Shown here in pieces: positions 59,791 to 64,000 of a stretch of DNA of 64,000 nt (positions are counted from its first letter, which is position 1; every line of letters begins with the position of its first letter). The translations under genes were made by a program, and so were the position numbers. The stretch is from Leucobacter chromiiresistens (GTDB lineage: Bacteria > Actinomycetota > Actinomycetes > Actinomycetales > Microbacteriaceae), in contig NZ_FNKB01000001.1 of NCBI RefSeq assembly GCF_900102345.1, positions 1,674,001-1,738,000 of the forward strand, written 5' to 3'. The notes under the pieces were generated by a model. It had not been told where the DNA came from. It made no database searches and saw only the letters and a program-made list of their open reading frames with translations.

Positions 59791-61818
59791 TCACAATCTC
59801 GCCGCGAGGCGCGTGCCCTGGTCGATCGCCCGCTTCGCGTCGAGCTCCGCTGCGAGGTCGGCCCCGCCGATCAGATGCGCGCCGATGCCGAGCGCGGCGA
59901 GCTCGCCGTGCAGCTCGCGCGCGGGATCCTGACCCGTGCACAGCACCACGGTGTCGACCGCGAGCGTCGTCGGCTCGCCGTCGAGCGTCACGTGGAGACC
60001 GCGGTCGTCGACGCGCCGGTACTCGGCGCCGGGCACCATGCGCACGCCGCGTCGGGCGAGCTCCGTGCGGTGGATCCAGCCGGTCGTCTTCCCCAGCCGG
60101 CTCCCGAGCTTGCCGGCGCTGCGCTGCAGCATCACGACGGAGCGCTGCGGGGGCTCCTCGACGGCGGCGGTGAGCCCGCCTCCGCGACGGTATTCGGCGT
60201 CGACGCCCCAGTGGGCGAGGAAGCCGGGCACGTCGGCGGGATCCTCGTCGGAATCGGACGTGAGGAACTCGGCGACGTCGAACCCGATGCCGCCGGCCCC
60301 GAGGATCGCCACGCGCCGCCCCACCGGAGCGCGATCGCGCAGCACGTCGAGGTAGCCGACGACGCTCGGGTGATCGAGACCGTCGATCTCGGGCCGGCGG
60401 GGGAGCACCCCCGTCGCCAGCACGATCTCGTCGAAGCCCTCGGCGTCGAGCGTCGCCGCGTCGGCCCGTTCGCCGAGCCGCAGCGCGACGCCGGTCTCCG
60501 CGATGCGCACCCCGAAGTAGCGCAGCGTCTCGCGGAACTCGCTCTTGCCGGGCACCTGCAGCGCGACGTTGAGCTGGCCGCCGATCCGCGTGTCGGCTTC
60601 GAAGAGGGTCACGTCGTGCCCGCGGGAGGCGGCGGTCGTGGCGCACGAGAGCCCGGCGGGGCCCGAGCCGACGACGGCGATCCGGCGCGGCGCGGTCGTC
60701 GGCGCGATCACGAGATCGGTCTCGTGCCCCGCGCGCGGGTTCACCAGGCACGACGCGATCTTCCCGGCGAACGTGTGGTCGAGGCAGGCCTGGTTGCATC
60801 CGATGCAGGTGTTGATGCGCTCGGGTGTCCCCGCGGCGGCCTTCGCCGCGAAGGCGGGATCGGCGAGGAACGGCCGTGCGAGCGACACCAGGTCTGCGCT
60901 GCCCGAGGCGAGCACCGCCTCCGCGGTCTCGGGCGTGTTGATCCGGTTCGTGGCGATCAGCGGGATCGCGACGGCGCCCATGAGACGGCGCGTGACCCAG
61001 GTGAAGGCGCCCCGCGGCACCGAGCTCGCGATGGTGGGGATGCGCGCCTCGTGCCAGCCGATGCCGGTGTTGATGAGCGACGCCCCGGCGGCCTCGACGC
61101 GCAGTGCGAGGTCGACGACCTCGTCGAGGGTCGATCCGTCGGGCACGAGGTCGAGCATGGAGAGTCGGTAGATGAGGATGCCGGATTCGCCGAGCGCCGC
61201 CCGGACGCGGCGCACGATCTCGACGGGGAGCCGCGTGCGCCGCTCGGCATCGCCGCCCCAGCCGTCGGAGCGGTGGTTCGTGTGCGGAGCCGTGAACTCG
61301 TTGATGAGGTAGCCCTCGGAGCCCATGATCTCGACGCCGTCGTACCCCGCAGCCGCGGCGAGCGACGCGGTGCGGGCGAAGTCGTCGATGGTGCGTTCGA
61401 TGTCGTCGGCGTCGAGCGCCCGCGGCGTGATCGGCGAGATGGGCGCGCGCAGGGCGCTCGGGGCCACGATGTCGCCGTGCGCGCCGTACCTCCCCGCGTG
61501 CAGGATCTGCAGCACGATGCGCCCGCCCGCCTCGTGCACGGCGTCGGTGACGATGCGGTGCTCGGCGACGTCCGCGTCCGTGGCGAGCATCGCCGCCCCC
61601 TCCGTGAGCCGCCCCTCGCGGTTCGGCGATACTCCGCCGGTGACGATGAGGGCAGCGCCCCCCGCCACCCGTTCGCGGTAGAACGCCGCGAGCCGTTCGA
61701 AGCCGCCGGGCGTCTCCTCGAGGCCGATGTGCATCGACCCCATGATGATGCGGTTCGGCAGGGTGATGGCGCCCAGAGCGAGCGGGGTGAAGAGGTGCGG
61801 GTACGTCAGCGTCGACAT
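59791..61818 (-). CDS. FadH-like NADH:flavin oxidoreductase / 2,4-dienoyl-CoA reductase family protein
   Basis: A 675-residue iron-sulfur flavoenzyme of the Old Yellow Enzyme fusion class. The FMN barrel (about 1-345) opens LFTPLALGAITLPNRI. A [4Fe-4S] Cys cluster C-I-G-C-x3-C-x11-C lies in CIGCNQACLDHTF and the following residues. The FAD/NAD(P) half (about 375-675) has VVGSGPAGLSCA and AILGAGGIGFDVAEF. Could reduce dienoyl-CoA thioesters in unsaturated fatty-acid breakdown, but sister families demethylate amines or reduce enones, so the substrate is open. First gene of the operon with M20 peptidase and MFS transporter. Confidence 0.92.
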   Translation of the reverse strand: MSTLTYPHLFTPLALGAITLPNRIIMGSMHIGLEETPGGFERLAAFYRERVAGGAALIVTGGVSPNREGRLTEGAAMLATDADVAEHRIVTDAVHEAGGRIVLQILHAGRYGAHGDIVAPSALRAPISPITPRALDADDIERTIDDFARTASLAAAAGYDGVEIMGSEGYLINEFTAPHTNHRSDGWGGDAERRTRLPVEIVRRVRAALGESGILIYRLSMLDLVPDGSTLDEVVDLALRVEAAGASLINTGIGWHEARIPTIASSVPRGAFTWVTRRLMGAVAIPLIATNRINTPETAEAVLASGSADLVSLARPFLADPAFAAKAAAGTPERINTCIGCNQACLDHTFAGKIASCLVNPRAGHETDLVIAPTTAPRRIAVVGSGPAGLSCATTAASRGHDVTLFEADTRIGGQLNVALQVPGKSEFRETLRYFGVRIAETGVALRLGERADAATLDAEGFDEIVLATGVLPRRPEIDGLDHPSVVGYLDVLRDRAPVGRRVAILGAGGIGFDVAEFLTSDSDEDPADVPGFLAHWGVDAEYRRGGGLTAAVEEPPQRSVVMLQRSAGKLGSRLGKTTGWIHRTELARRGVRMVPGAEYRRVDDRGLHVTLDGEPTTLAVDTVVLCTGQDPARELHGELAALGIGAHLIGGADLAAELDAKRAIDQGTRLAARL

Positions 61819-61900
61819 GCGGCTCCCGTGTCAGGGGTCAGGGTGCTCCGACCGTAGCGACGTGCGGGCGGGCCCGTCGAGCGCGATGTGCGGAATATAC

Positions 61901-61935
61901 AAAAACGAGGTGCAGGGCGAATGCCCTGCACCTCG
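61901..61935 (-). terminator. Intrinsic terminator of the cold-shock gene
   Basis: A perfect 13-bp stem (61906-61918 with 61923-61935), GAAT loop; on the minus strand it is followed by five U residues (61905-61901). It lies 14 bases after the csp stop. Confidence 0.95.
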
Positions 61936-61949
61936 TCATCGTGCGCTGA

Positions 61950-62153
61950 TCAGAGAGCGCGGATGTTGCTCGCCTGCAGGCCCTTGGGGCCCTGCTCGAC
62001 GTCGAACTCGACGCGCTGCTCTTCGAACAGGTCGCGACGGCCGCTGCCCGAGATCGCGCTGAAGTGCGCGAAGACGTCGGATGCTCCGTCGTCGGGGGTG
62101 ATGAAGCCGAAGCCCTTTTCAGAGTTGAACCATTTCACGGTGCCGGTGGCCAT
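61950..62153 (-). CDS. Cold-shock protein (CspA family)
   Basis: A 67-residue OB-fold RNA chaperone. RNP1 (KGFGFIT) and RNP2 (VFAHFSAI) are intact and the length is typical. GAAGGAAA precedes the ATG at 62153. It ends in a strong U-tract terminator, so it is a single-gene transcript. The sequence upstream is long enough for the structured 5' leader usual for csp genes. Confidence 0.97.
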   Translation of the reverse strand: MATGTVKWFNSEKGFGFITPDDGASDVFAHFSAISGSGRRDLFEEQRVEFDVEQGPKGLQASNIRAL

Positions 62154-62383
62154 ACTGTGTTTCCTTCGTGTGTTGCTGGCCGCGAGTGCGGCCGGGGTGC
62201 CACGGCGACGGCGCCGACGTGGAGACTGGTAGCGTGCTGCATTTCAGCGGCAAGAAAAACGTGCTGGAGAATCCCTACGTTCGGCATTACTGGTCTTACC
62301 CGTTGAGCTTATCCCACGGTTCCGGGCGGCGCGAGACCCATCTGCGCAATCGTTACCTTCCGTGACCATGCGCCGGCCGCGCT
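62154..62383. other. Non-coding region upstream of csp, probable long 5' leader
   Basis: About 230 bases with locally lower GC (around 62236-62330, containing ATTACTGG and TTATCC) than the surroundings and no supported gene. It must hold the csp promoter on the minus strand; I cannot fix its boxes. A structured cold-responsive leader is inferred only from family precedent. Confidence 0.4.
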
Positions 62384-62411
62384 TTGACTCCGCCCTCGCC
62401 CCGCGTATGCT
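62384..62411 (+). promoter_or_regulatory. Promoter of nrtR-nadA
   Basis: TTGACT (62384-62389) and TATGCT (62406-62411) are separated by 16 bases, the best sigma-70-like promoter in the window. The leader to the ATG at 62475 is about 57 bases. Confidence 0.6.
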
Positions 62412-62418
62412 GCTTATG

Positions 62419-62429
62419 GTCAGAGTGAC
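62419..62429. promoter_or_regulatory. Small palindrome at the predicted transcription start, candidate NrtR operator
   Basis: GTCA-GAG-TGAC lies about eight bases after the -10, where a repressor would block initiation. NrtR proteins commonly autoregulate NAD genes, but their sites vary between lineages and I cannot confirm a match to any known consensus. Confidence 0.35.
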
Positions 62430-62474
62430 TCGAACCCCCGTTCGGGCGAGAGCGGGACCGAGAGGGAGGTCGAT

Positions 62475-63407
62475 ATGGGGTTCGCCGATGCCAGCGCGAG
62501 CGAGCGGCCGTACCTGCCCCCCGCCGTCGCCGTCTCCACGGTGGCGTTCGCGCTCCGCCCGCCCCCGGGCGCGTCGACGCTGGATGAAGCAGCGCGCTCC
62601 GGCGATGACGGAGCTGCCCCCGCCACGCTTTGGATCCCCCTGGTGCGGCGCACGCGCGAGCCGTTCCGCGGGCGCTGGGCGCTTCCCGGCGGGCCGACCC
62701 GATGGAACGAGACGCTCACCGACACCGCGCTGCGATCGATCCGAGCCGCCGCCGGCTGCACGCCGGGCTACCTCGAGCAGCTCTACGCGTTCGGCGGCGT
62801 CGAGCGCTCCGCCGACGCCGCGCGGCTGGTGACGATCGCGTACTGGGCGATGCTCGGCGAGGGCGACCTCGACGCGGCGGCAGCGGAGGACGCGGCGGAC
62901 GGGGAGGCCGGCGCGGACGGCCCGGCGAGCCGCGCGGCGGGCGGCTCGGCGAGCCCCGCGGCGACCGCCCCGGGAACCGGCCGCCGCTGGGACGATCCCG
63001 GCGATCCGCCCCCGCTCCACCACCTCGATGACGGGGGCACGGACGCCGAGGGCAACGTGGCCTGGTGCTCGGCAGACCGCCTGCCCGAGCTCGCGTTCGA
63101 CCACGCCGACATCATCGCGTACGCGCTCGCCCGGTTGCGCAGCAAGACCGAGTACGCGGCCGTCGCGCACCGCTTCCTCGGGCCGATCTTCACGATCGGC
63201 CGGCTCCGAGCCGTGCACGAGGCGGTGCTCGGCGCAGCGGTCGATCCGGCCAACTTCAGGCGGCAGATGCTCGCACGGGGCGCGCTCGTCGACACCGGCG
63301 AGCGCGAGACCGGCGCGGCGCACCGCCCCGCACGGCTCTACCGATTCTCGAACGATGCAGCGCCGGAACCCCCCGACGCGCGCCCGCACTCACGGAGGTC
63401 CGCATGA
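62475..63407 (+). CDS. nrtR: NrtR-type Nudix-related transcriptional regulator of NAD synthesis
   Basis: A 310-residue repressor. The N-terminal Nudix-like domain (about 12-215) would sense ADP-ribose or a related NAD metabolite; the C-terminal winged helix (about 220-290) includes HRFLGPIFTIGRLRAVHEAVLG and NFRRQMLARGALV. The Nudix box is degenerate: the G-x5-E part is kept, but the REUxEE part reads R-S-I-R-A-A, so hydrolysis is unlikely. An Ala/Gly/Asp-rich insert lies at about 132-180. GAGGGAGG precedes the ATG. It overlaps nadA by ATGA, strong context for NAD control. Confidence 0.9.
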   Translation: MGFADASASERPYLPPAVAVSTVAFALRPPPGASTLDEAARSGDDGAAPATLWIPLVRRTREPFRGRWALPGGPTRWNETLTDTALRSIRAAAGCTPGYLEQLYAFGGVERSADAARLVTIAYWAMLGEGDLDAAAAEDAADGEAGADGPASRAAGGSASPAATAPGTGRRWDDPGDPPPLHHLDDGGTDAEGNVAWCSADRLPELAFDHADIIAYALARLRSKTEYAAVAHRFLGPIFTIGRLRAVHEAVLGAAVDPANFRRQMLARGALVDTGERETGAAHRPARLYRFSNDAAPEPPDARPHSRRSA

Positions 63408-64000
63408 CCAGCGTCACCGAACTCATCACCGCCGCGGCCGCGCGCGAGCGCGAGGCCGCGGCGCCCGATCGTCGCCGCATCGCGGTCCGTCCGATCGCGC
63501 TGCGGGCGACGGGGCGCTCGACGTGCGACTCGTCGCTCCCGGAGGACCCGTGGGCGATCGATCGGGAGCCCGGGTACGGCCCGGGCGCTTCGACCGTCGA
63601 TCGCGCCCCCGCCGATGCCCCGCGTCAGGGCCCGCTGCCCGAGCGGTACACCTCGGCCACCGACGCGCAGCTCGCCTCCTGGATCTCCGCGGCTCGCGAG
63701 GAGCTCGGGTCGCGCGTGCGGATCCTCGGCCACTTCTACCAGCGCGACGAGATCGTGCAGTACGCCGATTTCGTCGGCGACTCGTTCATGCTCGCGCAGG
63801 CCGCGAAGGCGAGCCCCGAGGCGGAGGCGTTCGTGTTCTGCGGCGTGCACTTCATGGCCGAGACCGCCGACATCCTCTCCGGCGCCGATCAGGCGGTCAT
63901 CCTCCCGAACCTCGCCGCCGGCTGCTCGATGGCCGACATGGCGACGATCGACCAGGTGGAGGCGTGCTGGCGCGACCTCATGGCGGCGCTCGGCGAGAGC
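63404..64000 (+). CDS. nadA: Quinolinate synthase A (5' part, cut by window end)
   Basis: Condenses iminoaspartate with dihydroxyacetone phosphate to quinolinate for de novo NAD synthesis; a [4Fe-4S] enzyme. The first 199 residues are present. A variable N-terminal extension of about 85 residues, typical of actinobacterial NadA, precedes the first domain, which shows ILGHFYQRDEIVQYADFVGDS, FVFCGVHFMAETADIL (first cluster Cys) and LPNLAAGCSMADM. No stop is reached before the window ends. It starts in the nrtR stop codon (ATGA); nadB and nadC are expected beyond the end. Confidence 0.95.
   Translation, partial: MTSVTELITAAAAREREAAAPDRRRIAVRPIALRATGRSTCDSSLPEDPWAIDREPGYGPGASTVDRAPADAPRQGPLPERYTSATDAQLASWISAAREELGSRVRILGHFYQRDEIVQYADFVGDSFMLAQAAKASPEAEAFVFCGVHFMAETADILSGADQAVILPNLAAGCSMADMATIDQVEACWRDLMAALGES

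Overview
The window is about 70% GC, with short intergenic gaps, frequent GTG starts and many ATGA stop/start overlaps. Several genes have no Shine-Dalgarno and only a TANNNT hexamer 6-7 bases before the start codon. With the CsoR/CopA, TgpA/DUF58/MoxR, NrtR-NadA and DppABCDF gene types, this points to a high-GC Gram-positive actinobacterium, most likely Microbacteriaceae. Leucobacter or a relative is plausible, but the genus is inference. It looks chromosomal: about 57 protein genes, one tRNA-Pro(CGG) and one complete IS481-type insertion sequence. No rRNA, CRISPR or prophage was seen.

Region by region. 1-8.0 kb: POT peptide transporter, small alarmone synthetase, Bcr/CflA efflux pump divergent from a MarR regulator, an APH-fold kinase overlapping a homocysteine S-methyltransferase, a membrane protein and a CPBP protease. 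8.2-22.4 kb: two complete DppABCDF-type oligopeptide ABC operons, each with both ATPases fused into one chain, flanking hutU-hutI of histidine degradation. 22.6-25.7 kb: typA, a maltokinase-cap-like protein, a tandem 136-bp palindromic repeat and tRNA-Pro with a textbook terminator. 26.1-30.1 kb: a copper operon (copZ, a two-domain DUF1541 protein, copA, csoR, then a DksA/TraR-type protein) behind a promoter with two ATACC-N7-GGTAT sites. 30.2-34.8 kb: moxR-DUF58-transglutaminase operon. 34.9-40.5 kb: fused trehalose-6-phosphate synthase/phosphatase and a set of small stress-type genes with a YbdK-type ligase and topoisomerase IB.

40.6-51.3 kb is the most striking block. It is a heptose-nucleotide and glycosyltransferase locus with gmhA, gmhB, two different hldE-type fusions, three GT9 (heptosyltransferase-family) enzymes, two GT4-like transferases and a short SDR, but no recognisable hldD. 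The genes could convert sedoheptulose 7-phosphate to ADP-D-glycero-D-manno-heptose and transfer it to an unknown surface or secreted glycan, in an organism that should have no LPS.

51.3-64 kb: SigB/SigF-type sigma factor, FAD-Rieske oxidoreductase, Rho-N-type small protein, SDR, and a TetR gene convergent with an MFS-M20 peptidase-FadH-like operon. The IS481 element lies exactly in the stop codons that tetR and the MFS gene formerly shared. Last come a cold-shock gene and nrtR-nadA, with nadA cut by the window end.
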